Below are positions 9,770-18,885 of a DNA stretch of 23,559 nucleotides, piece by piece. Position 1 is the stretch's first letter; the number at the start of each line of letters is the position of its first letter. Where the stretch lies: the NCBI GenBank assembly GCA_016713105.1, contig JADJPS010000019.1, positions 1 to 23,559 of the forward strand. The letters are read 5' to 3'. Position numbers and translations under genes: made by a program. Origin of the DNA: Devosia sp. Lineage in GTDB: Bacteria; Pseudomonadota; Alphaproteobacteria; Rhizobiales; Devosiaceae. A model generated the notes under the pieces. That model was not told where the DNA came from. It searched no databases and saw only the letters and a list, made by a program, of their open reading frames with translations.

Positions 9770-9807
9770 TCCGTCGCCGCGCCGCCGCTCCCCGGCCTCG
9801 GCGTCCG

Positions 9808-11532
9808 TCACGCGGGCTCGCCCGGCCAGTCGCGGCGCAGGAGTCGAAGTCGCAGCCGGAGGTGGCGTTGCCGACATGGCGGCCGTAGAGCCACTTGTAC
9901 CCGCGCTGGCTGCCGGCCTTGTCGGCGGGCAGGTTCGCACGGCGCACGGCCAGCTCCTGCTCCGAGACCAGCAGCTCCGATGCTCTTCCGCGATGCCGAC
10001 AGCCGGATCCGGTCGCCGGTCAGCACCAGCGCCAGCGGCCCGCCATCGGCCGCTTCCGGGGTGACGTGGAGGACGACGGTGCCGAAGGCCGTGCCGCTCA
10101 TCCGGGCATCGGAAATGCGCACCATATCCTTGATGCCCTGGCGGGCGAGCTTTTTCGGGATCGGCAGGTAGCCTTCGGGCATCCCGGCCGGGCTCTTCGG
10201 TCCGGCATGCTGCAGCACCAGCACGTCGTCGGCGGTGACGTCGAGATCGGGTCGTCGATCCGGGCCGCGGAGGTCTTTGAGCGAGGGGAAGACCACGGCG
10301 CGACCTCGTGTTCGAGCAGTCCTGGCGTTGCCGCCCGCCCGCTTCAGGATGACGCCGCCCGGCGCGAGGTTGCCATGGGCGCGATCAGGCTCCCCCACCG
10401 GCTCGACCGGGTCGTTCGGCGGACGGATGAAGCGGGTATCGATCGATCGGGCAGGGGCCGGGCCAGCCGTTCCCTGCAGGGTCTATCCGGTGACGTCGCG
10501 GGTCTCGAGGTTCAGCTTATCGGCAATGCCGCGCAGCACGGCATCGAGGCCGCCGGCGGTGTTGAAGTCCTCCATGTAGCCGTCGCCCACGGGCTTCAGG
10601 TTCACCAGCACCGGGGTCTCGTCCGACAGCCGGCTGAAGGCGTCGAGATCGATGTCGACGCCGACCCGCCCGGCGATGGCGGCGAGGTGGACGATGGCAT
10701 TGGTCGAACCGGAGGACGGCGAGCAGGACCCGCAGGGCATTCTCGATCGCGGCGGGCGTCATCAAGGTGTCGGGCGTGCGGTCGGTGCCGACGAGGCTTC
10801 GCGGCAAGCGCCCGGTCTCCTCGGCGGCGCGCAGGCGGTCGGCGTGGACGGAGGGGATGGCGGAGCTGTTGGGCAGCATCATGCCGAGCGTATCGGCGAT
10901 CAGCGCCATGGTGCTCGCCGTCCCCATCACCGCGCAGGTGCCCGAGGTGACCGCCAGCCGCCCCTCGACCTGGTTGATCTCGGCCTCGTCGACGTCGCCG
11001 CCCCGATAGCAGGCCCAGAAGCGCCGGCAGTCGGTGCAGGCGCCGAGCCGCTCGCCGCGATGCCGGCCGGTCATCATCGGACCGGACACCAGCAGCACGG
11101 CGGGCTTGCCGGCAGAGGCGGCGCCCATCAGCAGGGCGGGACGGTCTTGTCGCAGCCGCCCATCAGCACCACCGAGTCCATCGGCTGGGCGCGGATCATC
11201 TCCTCGACATCCATTGCCATCAGGTTGCGGAAATTCATGCTGGTGGGGCTGAGGAAGACTTCGCCGAGCGAGATGACCGGGAACACCACCGGCAGCGCAC
11301 CGGAAGCGAGGACGCCGCGCTTCACCGCCTCCAGCATCTGCGGAAAGTCGCGATGGCAGTTGTTGAAGCCGCTCTTCGGTGTAGCAGATGCCCACGATCG
11401 GCTTGTCGAGCGCGGCGTCGGTGTAGCCCATCGACTTGGCGAAACGAGCGGCGCAGGTAGCGGGCGAAATCGAGTATCGCGTAAGTTGGTGAGGCCGCCG
11501 GTCAGCCCGGCATGCGGCTTCCCCTTGGACAT
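9808..11532 (-). CDS. IlvD/Edd-family dehydratase, probably a sugar-acid (aldonate) dehydratase (frameshifted)
   Basis: Members use an iron-sulfur cluster to remove water from aldonates or dihydroxy acids, giving 2-keto-3-deoxy acids. The N-terminus is MSKGKPHAGLTGGLTNLRDT. Cluster cysteines are visible in ESGFNNCHRDFPQML, MGGCDKTVPALLMGAAS and VTSGTCAVMGTASTMALIAD. Later blocks are NAIVHLAAIAGRVGVDIDLD, NLAPGGVILK, GPKSPAGMPEGYLPIPKKLA and RISDARMSGTAFGTVVLHV, with a C-terminus WLYGRHV-GCDFDFL. That ending is seen in L-arabonate/xylonate-type dehydratases rather than in IlvD of branched-chain amino acid synthesis, so a sugar acid is the more likely substrate. About 574 codons, full length. 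It is the last gene of the minus-strand operon; an indel hides the stop of the preceding aldehyde dehydrogenase. The substrate cannot be named from sequence. Confidence 0.88.
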
Positions 11533-12977
11533 CAGCGCCCCTTCGATGCTCAGCCGGTGCCGGACATATTTGGTCTCGAGATAGTCCATGATGCCTTCCG
11601 AGCCGCCTTCGCGGCCGGAAGCCGCTTTCCTTGACGCCCCCCGGAACGGCGCCTCGGCGAGGGCCAGCAGGGTCTCGTTGATCCGACCATTCCGGCTCGA
11701 GCCTTCGGCGGTGCGCGCCGCGCGATTCGGCATTGTTGGTGAAGACGTAGGAGGCGAGGCCGAAGGGGTGCTGTTGGCCCGTTCCAGCACTCGTCGAGCC
11801 GGGTGAAGCCGGCAATCGGCGCTGCACCGGTGCGAAGGGCTCGTCGCGCACGATGGCCGCATCGTCGGGCACGTCGGTCAGCACCGTCGGTTCGAGAAGT
11901 GGCCGGTATTGGCACCGGCCGGCCGACGTCCACCGGTCAGCAGCCGCGCGCCCTCGCCTGCGCATCCTCGATCAGCGCCAGCGCCAGATCGAGCGCCTGG
12001 CGCCGATCATCGGTCCCATCGTCACGCCGGTCCTAGGGGCCGTCGCCGACGACGAGGCTCCTCGCCACCTCCACGAAAGCCGCCTCGAACCGGGCCTGGA
12101 TCGTATGGTGTACATAAAAGCGCGAGGGCGAGATGCACACCTGTCCGGTAGTGTACTTGGTGCTGGCCACCTTCCGGGCCGCCGCCACGGGATCGGCGTC
12201 GGCATGAACGATCACCGGTGCATGGCCCCCAGTTCCATGCTGACGCGCTTCACCCCTGGGCGGCGAGCCCGGAGCAGATGCTTGCTGACGGCACCGGAAC
12301 CGGTGAGCGACACCTTGCGGACGCTCGGCGAGCCGATCAGCGCCTCGAGATCAGCCCGGCATCGCCAGTCAGGATCCTGATCGCGCCGGGGCAACCCCGG
12401 CATCGATCAGCGCCTGGCCGATGGCCAGGGTCGCGCGGGCGCTTCCGAGGCCGGCCGCGCGATGATGGCGCAGCCGGCCGCCAGCGCCGCGGCGATCTTG
12501 CGCGCCGGCAGCAGGGCGGGGAAGTTCCAGGCCGACAGCGACAGGCAGCTGCCGACCGGCTGGTGAATCACCGAGAGCCGCTCGTCGCCGTTCCGACCCG
12601 GGATGATGCGGCCATAGATGCGCTTGGCTTCCTCGGCATACCACTCGAACTGGTCGGCCGCCGAGGCTGGTCTCGCCGCGCGATTCGGCGAGCGGCTTGC
12701 CGGTCTCGGTGGAGATGGGAGGCGGGCGATGTCCTCGACGCTCGCGCATCAGGTCGGCGGTGCGGCGCAGGATCCTGGCGCGGGTCCAGGCCGGCACCTC
12801 GCGCCACTCGGCAAAGCCGGTGCGGGCGGCCTCCAGCGCTGCCTCGATGTCCGCGGGCGTTGCCGCGGGCACTGTCCCGACCGGCTGCTCGGTGACCGGG
12901 CTGGTCACCGCGCGGGTCGCGCCGTCCGAGGCGGCGTGCCATCCGTTGCGCCGCAGCAGTCCGTATGTCTCGTACAT
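11532..12977 (-). CDS. NAD(P)-dependent aldehyde dehydrogenase (frameshifted in the C-terminal half)
   Basis: This is an aldehyde dehydrogenase of the succinate-semialdehyde / 2-oxoglutarate-semialdehyde type, oxidising an aldehyde to a carboxylate. The N-terminus MYETYGLLRRNGWHAASDGA starts the protein. The coenzyme-binding part includes PVGSCLSLSAWNFPALL and KVSLTGSGAVSKHLL. The catalytic region gives VKRVSMELGGHAPVIVHADA with the general-base Glu, and the nucleophile Cys lies in TTGQVCISPSRFYVHH. Later come GPMIGARR, EPTVLTDVPDDAAIVRDEPF, NSTPFGLASYVFTNNAE, then GGVKESGFGREGGSEGIMDY and ETKYVRHRL at the C-terminus. About 481 codons, full length. The stop is placed at a TGA overlapping the dehydratase ATG; one indel is needed. 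In this operon it probably oxidises an aldehyde formed by the thiamine enzyme or by dehydration. Confidence 0.88.
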
Positions 12978-12994
12978 GGAGGGGGTCCGTTCTC

Positions 12995-14894
12995 TCAGAT
13001 CGCGGTCAGGGCGTAGTCGCGCTCGACATCGGGCACCCAGTTGCCGACGTTCCAGCGCCCGTAGGCGCCCATGCCGCCGTCGACATCGGTGCCGTGATAG
13101 ACCGGCACATGCACGAGGCTCAGCCCGTCATGCGCGCTCGCGCCCTTTCGAGCACGCCGGCCAGTTCCTCGCGGGTGGTGCCGCCCCAGAAGGCGGCGAC
13201 GCCGGAGACCGCGGCGGCCAGTTGCCGGTAGTCGACCTCGACCTCGTCGTTGGTGCGGTAGTCGATGCCATACTGGGCCAGCTGCAGGCCGCTGATCGCC
13301 GCCATCCGGCGGTTGTCGAACAGCACGATCATGCCCCTGATGCCGTGCGCGACACCGTCGATCAGTACCTGCGGGTTCATCATGAACGATCCGTCGCCGG
13401 TAAAGGCGATGGCGTAGCGCGGTCGCTCGGCTGCAGCCCCGGCAAGCAGGGCCGAGACGGCAAAGCCCATGTAGGACGCCCCCGACTCGGTGATGGTCTC
13501 GAACGGGGTGTCGTCCTCGACGATCTGGAAGCCGTTGGCCTGGACGTCGCCGGCATCGAAGTACTTGAGGGCATCGATGCGTTTGGCGAACTCGGCGACG
13601 GTGCGGATGGCCACCGGCTGCGTCAGCACGGTGCGCTGCCAGGCCGGATCATGCAGCGGGCGGGCGGCAAAACGGGCCTCTTTGAAGCTTCGCCAGCGGC
13701 CCTTGGCCTCGCGGCACTGGGCAAGCCACGCCTGCTTGTCGGCGGCGCGGCGAGATTGCGATCGGCCAGCAGGGCGTTCAGTCTGTCGAGGACGGCGCCG
13801 ATATCGCCGAGCAGCGGCAGCGTGCTGTTGTAGTGCTGGACATCGTTGACGTCGGCATTGATGTTGATGACCTGCCGGACCCTCGGGTAGCCGATGCCGG
13901 AGCAGTCCGACTGGCACACGGCGCGCGAGCCGATCACGATCAGCAGTTCGGCTTCGTCCATGCCGAAATTGCCGCTGATCGAGCCCTTGGAACCAGCGAC
14001 GTGCAGGTTCTGCGCATGGGCATCCGGCAGCAGCCCGGTGGTGCCGGGACAAGCAGCACGGCGGCGCCGGCGAGTTCGGCCAGGCGCCGGACCTGCTCCG
14101 GAAAGCGTCGCGCTCCGCCGCCAAGCCTTTGATCGCCAACCTTGCCGAAGGCCGCGATGAGGATCGGCAGCTGCCGCGAATGGGGCAGCGTCGGCTGGCA
14201 TCTGCGCCGGCAGCGTCGCCGCGCGGGGCAGTCCGGCGATGCTCAACGTGATGGTCTTTGGCTGGGTGTTGATCGGCGTCAGCAGATAGAACGGGCCGGC
14301 CCGTGTCGGATGGAACACCGTGGCGGCGCCCTGGCGCAATGCCTCGCGCAGCGCCTCGGGCGTGTGCAGCGTGTACGAGCGCCCCATCAGCGCGGTGATC
14401 TGCCCGTAGATGCCCTGCGCCGGCTTGGGCACCTGCTGCATGTTGTAGCCTTCGCCATGCGTCGTCTCGTCGCCGTAGATGTGATAGACGCCGACGCCGT
14501 TCGAACTGGCTGCCAGCGAGGCCGACATGGCCTGCAGCGCGCCTGGTCCGATCGAGGTGATCACCGCGCAGGTCTCGCCATAGGTCCAGCGCAGGGCAGT
14601 CGCCGCGTGCGCCATCTCGATCTCGTTGCGAAACTGCCAGACCCGCACCAGGCCGCGCGATTCATAGACCCTCAGCACCTCGGCGAGGGCCGTCGAGCCG
14701 TGTCCGAACACGGCGAAGAACTTGCTCACGCCCTGCCGCATCAGGCCCAGGACCAGGGCCTCGCTCAGCGTGATGGCGACTGGTCCGGAGAGCGGACCTG
14801 CAGCGATGGCGGCCTCGATGCCGCCGGCCGCGGCGATCGCTGCGGCACGTACATCGATCCGGGTGGCAGGGGACGGGTTGGCGCTGTCGGTCAT
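12995..14894 (-). CDS. Thiamine diphosphate-dependent enzyme, IolD-like
   Basis: ThDP enzymes of this fold make or break carbon-carbon bonds next to a carbonyl. The N-terminal pyrimidine domain shows SKFFAVFGHGSTALAEVL, then the activating glutamate in FRNEIEMAHAATAL, and VITSIGPGALQAMSASLAAS. The FGHG and TSIGPGA patterns resemble IolD (trihydroxycyclohexane-1,2-dione acylhydrolase) more than acetolactate synthase. The C-terminal PP domain has the ThDP/magnesium motif GDGSFMMN followed about 20 residues later by VLFDN. The ending is VERDYALTAI. About 633 codons, consistent with the 610-640 residue IolD group. One pair of compensating indels lies near 14,030-14,160 and another near 13,680-13,760. 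The gene starts 3 bases after the dehydrogenase stop. No iolB, iolC or iolE lies nearby, so an inositol role is not shown; the reaction is open. Confidence 0.8.
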
Positions 14895-14897
14895 GTC

Positions 14898-15976
14898 TCA
14901 GCCTGCCGGATCGAGGGAGATGGCGCGGCCCTCGCGGGCCGATTGCTCGGCGGCGAGCGCGAAGCGGAGGATGGTGCGACCCTCGCGGGCGGTCAGCTTG
15001 GGCGGCGTGCCGTTGCGCAGGGCCTCGATATAGGCGCGGGTCGAGTGCACGAAGCTGGCCTCCCAGCCGGTATCGAGATTGTGGAAGGTCGTCACGGCGC
15101 CGTCGCGATAGAGCGCCACCGGCGGCGGATCGCCGATCCGGCCATGCCCGCAATTGATCCAGATGACGCCCTTGGTCCCGGTGATCTCCACCCGGTCGTC
15201 CTGTGCATAGTGGCGGGTGATGATCTCGAGCTCGGGCGAGTAGACGATCTCGAGATTGCCCATCTTGTTGCCCGGAAAGCGGAACGACACCATGGCCGGG
15301 GCATCGAAGACGAAGCCGAGGGCGCCACCGAGCGGCTGATGAAGGCGTGCACGGTATCGGGGTTGCCCAGGAAGTGCCAGGCCAGCGCGAACTGGTGGCC
15401 GCCGTCGTCGAAGACCAGCGGTCCGCCGCCGGCCTGCGACTTGTCCTGCCGCCAGGCCTCGGCGCTGGCCGGGACCTTCCAGGCGGTCTTGCTGGCGCCC
15501 GGGTTGGACTTCAGCCGGATGGTCACCGGCTCACCGATGGCGCCTTCGGCGATCAGCGCCTTGGCCTTCATCACCGGCGGGTAGAAGATGAAGTTCTCGA
15601 ACACCTTGAACGGCCGGCCCGAGGTCTCGGCGGCCGCGACCAGCGTGTCGGCCTGGGCGAGGTCGAGCGTCATCGGCTTTTGCAGCGACACCGCCTTGCC
15701 GGCGGCGATGGCGGCCAGGGCCACCTCGAGGTGCAGGTGGTGGGGCAGCAGGATCTCGACCAGGTCGACATCGGGATCGGCGAGCACCTGGCGGTAGTCG
15801 TCCGTGATCCGCGCCTCGTTCACCCCCCAGGCCTTGGCCCGGCCTTCGGCATTGGCGATGGCATTGTCGCACAGCGCCACGATCCGGGCGTGCCGGTTGG
15901 CAAGGTACTCGCTCGCGTGCAGGTCGGAGATCCGGCCCGTGCCGATAATCCCTACACGGACTGTGTCGAACGTCAT
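14898..15976 (-). CDS. Gfo/Idh/MocA-family NAD(P)-dependent oxidoreductase (one frameshift)
   Basis: The family oxidises or reduces sugars, inositols and related polyols. The Rossmann fold starts RVGIIGTGRISDLHASEY and continues with LCDN for coenzyme selection. The active-site lysine is in SLQKPMTLDLAQAD, where the usual EKP is QKP; this stretch has no frameshift, so the change may be real. The second domain shows GGGPLVFDDGGHQFALAWHF, containing the conserved D...H pair used for substrate binding, and ends AREGRAISLDPAG. About 360 codons, normal for the family. A single indel near 15,320-15,335 splits the frame. The start overlaps the iclR stop as ATGA, and the thiamine enzyme follows 3 bases downstream, so the three genes are translationally coupled. 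It probably performs the first oxidation of the imported substrate. Confidence 0.88.
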
Positions 15977-16707
15977 GGTCTGCTCCAGTTGGAAGTGGCG
16001 GCGGCTCTCTCGGAGATGAGGGCTCCGAGCTCGGCGAGCCGCTCGAGACTGATGCGGGCGGTCGGCCCGGAGACGCCGATGGCGGCGATCATGTCACCCG
16101 GGCCGGCGTAGATCGGCACCGCGGCGCAGCGGATGCCGGGCGAGAATTCCTCGTCGTCCTGCGCATAGCCGCGACGCCGCGTCGCCTCGATCTCGGACTC
16201 GAGCGCCTGCGATCTGGTGATGGTCTTGGGGGTGAAGGCCTCGAGCACGCCCGCGTCGCGGGCATCGCCAAAGGCGAGGAAGGCCTTGCCGAGCGCGGTA
16301 CAGTGCAGGGGGGCGAGCGAGCCGATGGGGTGGTCGACCTTGAGCGGCAGCGGCGAGGCGATCTTGTCGACATACCAGACCCGCGTGCCCACCAGCACGG
16401 CGAGGTGCGAGCATTCGCCGGTGACCTCGACCAGCTCGACCAGCGTCTGGTGCAGGCCTTCGCGGCAGGCGATGATCTCCTCGAGATCATGGCCGCGCTG
16501 CGGCTGCACCTTGGCGCTGGCGCGATAGCGGCGGTTGTCGGCCTGTTCGGCATAGCCGGCGGCAACCAGGGTGCGCAGCAGGTGCGAGGCATTGGACTTG
16601 TCCACCTCGAGATGGGCGGCAATGTCGGTCAGGCGCACCGGTTCGGGCTGTCCGACGAGGAAGTCCAGGGTCTCGAGGCCCCGGTTGAGCGATTGCAGCA
16701 GGCGCAT
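15973..16707 (-). CDS. IclR-family transcriptional regulator
   Basis: IclR proteins have an N-terminal winged helix and a C-terminal ligand-binding domain and often repress catabolic operons until the substrate or an intermediate binds. The frame is intact: MRLLQSLNRGLETLDFLV begins the helix-turn-helix, followed by VRLTDIAAHLEVDKSNASHL as recognition helices, then the effector domain with LHCTALGKAFLAF, RRRGYAQDDEEFSPGIRCAA and AIGVSGPTARISLERL. These last three are classic IclR effector-domain landmarks. The start at 16707 gives 244 residues, the normal size, and has GGAG about ten bases upstream; longer in-frame ATGs up to 16809 would run through the palindrome and are unlikely. It is the first gene of the minus-strand operon and divergent from the transporter, so it probably controls both. 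Confidence 0.93.
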   Translation of the reverse strand: MRLLQSLNRGLETLDFLVGQPEPVRLTDIAAHLEVDKSNASHLLRTLVAAGYAEQADNRRYRASAKVQPQRGHDLEEIIACREGLHQTLVELVEVTGECSHLAVLVGTRVWYVDKIASPLPLKVDHPIGSLAPLHCTALGKAFLAFGDARDAGVLEAFTPKTITRSQALESEIEATRRRGYAQDDEEFSPGIRCAAVPIYAGPGDMIAAIGVSGPTARISLERLAELGALISERAAATSNWSRP

Positions 16708-16937
16708 TCTCGCATTCTCCAACTTGCGACTGCTCGCAAGTTTAATACTAGACAACTTGTGGTGCAACATAGCGCAAACTACTATCGCGCTTTGCCGCTG
16801 CAGCGCCAAATACGTCAGAAAATGGTCGTATGCGCAACACTTTTCGTTGACAACGATGAACCTGCCCGTGAATAGTGAGGCTCAGAGTTGCTTTTGTTAA
16901 ACATACGGCAACTTGTTGGATTCAAGGGAGGAAAGTC
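16708..16937. promoter_or_regulatory. Divergent iclR / sugar-transporter intergenic control region
   Basis: This 230-base AT-richer gap separates two divergent operons. A possible plus-strand promoter has TTGACA at 16847-16852 and AATAGT at 16871-16876, 18 bases apart. A ribosome site AGGGAGGAA sits before the transporter ATG. Toward iclR there is a perfect palindrome, described separately, and CAACTTGT occurs twice, at 16753-16760 and 16909-16916. The second copy is part of CAAC-TT-GTTG and would lie just downstream of the proposed transcription start, a repressor position. GTTG-A-CAAC also overlaps the -35 box. Promoter boxes are by eye only. Confidence 0.6.
16721..16742. promoter_or_regulatory. 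Perfect 22-bp palindrome, candidate IclR operator
   Basis: Two nine-base arms, AACTTGCGA and TCGCAAGTT, are separated by CTGC and match perfectly. The site lies 14 bases upstream of the iclR start codon, overlapping where its transcript should begin, which suits autoregulation. The core AACTTG is shared with two CAACTTGT elements further into the same intergenic region. IclR-family proteins bind short palindromes as dimers, so a regulatory role is a reasonable inference; a hairpin in the iclR leader is an alternative. Confidence 0.65.
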
Positions 16938-18056
16938 ATGCTTCGAACCAAAGTGGCCGGCATTGTGCTGGCATCGGCCCTGGCGGCGAGCACCGCCTTC
17001 TCGGCCGTCGTTCCCGCCTATGCCGATGGAGAGGTTTCCATCAGCCACTACTTCACCGGCGAACTCGGTCGGGTCGGCCTCGAGGAGATCTTCAAGCAGT
17101 TCACCGCGGAGACCGGGGTCAGCGTCGTCGACAGCCCGATCGGGCACGAGGACTTCAAGACCGGCATCCTGGTCCGCGCCGCCGGCAACAGCCTGCCGGA
17201 CGTGTTCAGCTACTGGGCCGGCGCACGCACCCAGTTCGTGGTCGATGCGGGGAACCTGCACTCGATCGCGGCCATGTGGGATGCCAACGGCCTCGGCGAC
17301 GTCGTCGCCAAGTCGATCGCGGACGGCGCCACGCTCTACAATGGCGACCGGTACCTGGTGCCGTTCGGCTACCACTACGCCGGCATGTTCTACAACAAGA
17401 AGGTCATGGCCGATGCCGGCATCACCGACCTGCCCGAGACCTGGGAGGAGTTCGTCGCGCTCTGCGACACGCTCAAGGCCAAGGGGGTGACCCCCATCGC
17501 GCTCGGCTCGAAGAACCGCTGGCCGGCGCAGTTCTGGTTCGACTACCTGGTGCTGCGCACTGCCGGCCCCGACTACCGCGCGGCGCTGATGGCCGGCACC
17601 GCTTCCTATGCTGACGACCAGGTCAGGCTCGCCATGCAGAAGTGGAAGGAGCTGGTCGATGCCGGCTACTTTGCGCCCAACGCCAACGCCGACGACTGGA
17701 CCGATGCGGCCGACAAGGTGGCGCGCGGCGATGCCGCCATGACCCTGATGGGGACCTGGATCACCGGCTACTGGAATGGCATCGATCTCAAGCCCGGCGA
17801 GGACTACGACTTCTTCGAGTTCCCCAAGATGGCCGACGGCGTCGCCAACGCCGCCGTGGGACCGGTCGACGGCCTCGTGATCTCCGGTAACGCGCCGAAC
17901 ATGGCCAATGCCGAAAAGCTCATCAGCTTCCTCGTCAGCAATCCCGAGGTGCAGGCGAAGTGGGCCGGCATCCAGGGCGCGCTCTCGGCCAATGTGAAGG
18001 TCGATCCGGCCAACGGACACGCTTGTGGCGGATCGTGCTGCTGGCGCTGCCGGTAG
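16938..18056 (+). CDS. Carbohydrate ABC transporter substrate-binding protein, C-terminus missing
   Basis: This periplasmic protein captures the sugar for a CUT1-type importer. It starts MLRTKVAGIVLASALAASTA, a signal peptide with cleavage expected after AYA at about residue 31. The mature part shows FKQFTAETGVSVVDSPIGHE, LPDVFSYWAGARTQF, YAGMFYNKKVMADAGITDLP and TWEEFVALCDTLKAKGVTPI, all typical of family 1 (MalE/UgpB-like) binding proteins. The frame is intact until AKWAGIQGALSANVKVDPA near residue 358. Normal relatives continue for about 50 more residues; here the sequence passes at once into the N-terminus of the permease in another frame, and the open frame ends with 14 unrelated residues. 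The upstream AGGGAGGAA and short spacing set the start. A deletion at about 18,010 is the likely cause. Confidence 0.9.
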   Translation: MLRTKVAGIVLASALAASTAFSAVVPAYADGEVSISHYFTGELGRVGLEEIFKQFTAETGVSVVDSPIGHEDFKTGILVRAAGNSLPDVFSYWAGARTQFVVDAGNLHSIAAMWDANGLGDVVAKSIADGATLYNGDRYLVPFGYHYAGMFYNKKVMADAGITDLPETWEEFVALCDTLKAKGVTPIALGSKNRWPAQFWFDYLVLRTAGPDYRAALMAGTASYADDQVRLAMQKWKELVDAGYFAPNANADDWTDAADKVARGDAAMTLMGTWITGYWNGIDLKPGEDYDFFEFPKMADGVANAAVGPVDGLVISGNAPNMANAEKLISFLVSNPEVQAKWAGIQGALSANVKVDPANGHACGGSCCWRCR

Positions 18057-18885
18057 CGGTGTTCGGGCTGTTCGTGATCTGGCCACTGGCCAGTTCATTC
18101 TACTACAGCTTTACCAACTGGAACGGCTTCGGAGCCCGGTACGATTTCGTCGGCTTCGACAATTTCGCCAGGATCTTTTCCGACCGCCTGTTCTTCAACG
18201 CCATCACCAACACCCTGATCTGGATGATCTCGGCCATCATCCTGCCCTCCGGGCTGGGTCTGGCGCTGGCGCTCCTGATCGACTCGCGGGTGCCGGGCGG
18301 GTCGATCTTCAAGACCATCTTCTACCTGCCGATCTGCCTGTCCGCGGTGATCGTCGGCCAGATCTGGATCTGGATCTACCAGCCGGACTGGGGGCTGCTG
18401 AATACGCTGGTCGGCATCGCCACGGGCACGGAGTCGAACTTTGCGTGGCTCGCCAAGCCGGGCACTGCCATCTACGCGGTCATCGTCGCGTGGAGCTGGC
18501 AGCAGACCGGGCTGGCCATGGTGATCTTCCTTGCCGGGCTCACCGCGGTGCCCGCCGACCTGCTCGAGGTCAGCGAACTCGAGGGCGCGACCAGCTGCAG
18601 CGCATCTGGCACGTCGTCCTGCCGCTGCTCAGGCCAGCGACCGTGGTGGTCATCGCGCTAAGGTGTCATCAACTCGCTGAAGGCTTCGACATCCTCTCCA
18701 TCGCGACCGGTGGTGGTCCGTTCAGCAGTTCCGACACGCTCGCCATGCGCATGTACAACGAGTCCTTCAAGAAATACCTGATGGGCTACGGCGCGGCGAT
18801 TTCGGTGGTGTTGTTCCTGATCGCCATCACGATCATCTTCTTCTACTTCCGCCAGCTCAAGAAGGTGGACGAGATCTATGACTGA
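18014..18885 (+). CDS. Sugar ABC transporter permease 1 (MalF/UgpA-like), extreme N-terminus missing, one frameshift region
   Basis: This is the first membrane subunit of the CUT1 importer. The visible chain begins RTRLWRIVLLALPVAVFGLF, the first membrane helix, with no proper start codon because the binding-protein gene runs into it; TTG at 18023 is the only nearby in-frame candidate. Further helices are TLIWMISAIILPSGLGLALA, FKTIFYLPICLSAVIVGQIW and AVIVAWSWQQTGLAMVIFLA. The cytoplasmic EAA loop that docks to the ATPase reads ELEGATS-QRIWHVVLPLL, broken by indels between 18,590 and 18,670. The end FFYFRQLKKVDEIYD is typical of this subunit. About 290 codons are present, close to full length. 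It overlaps the second permease by eight bases. Confidence 0.88.

Noticed and set aside
9770..9807. Bidirectional terminator between converging cbbY and dehydratase genes
   Set aside because: The 38 bases are GC-rich with weak CGCCG/CGGCG pairing only and no T run on either strand.
9895..11584. Long plus-strand open frames (351 and 310 codons) opposite the dehydratase
   Set aside because: They mirror the IlvD/Edd dehydratase, whose cysteine motifs are clear on the minus strand.
14142..15584. Plus-strand open frame of 480 codons opposite the ThDP enzyme and oxidoreductase
   Set aside because: Arg/Gly/His-rich composition without motifs, spanning two well-supported minus-strand genes and their junction; typical high-GC shadow.
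16708..16809. Longer iclR product starting at the ATG near 16809
   Set aside because: It would add about 34 residues before the normal start and place the perfect palindrome and promoter inside coding sequence; family length favours 16707.
16815..18098. Long minus-strand open frame (427 codons) opposite the binding protein
   Set aside because: It is the antisense shadow of the GC-rich binding-protein gene, which has a signal peptide, ribosome site and family motifs; the antisense product shows no recognisable domain.
16938..18885. Natural fusion of a binding protein to its permease
   Set aside because: The two parts are in different frames, a stop ends the first frame inside the second gene, and both lose terminal residues; this is a deletion junction, not a designed fusion.
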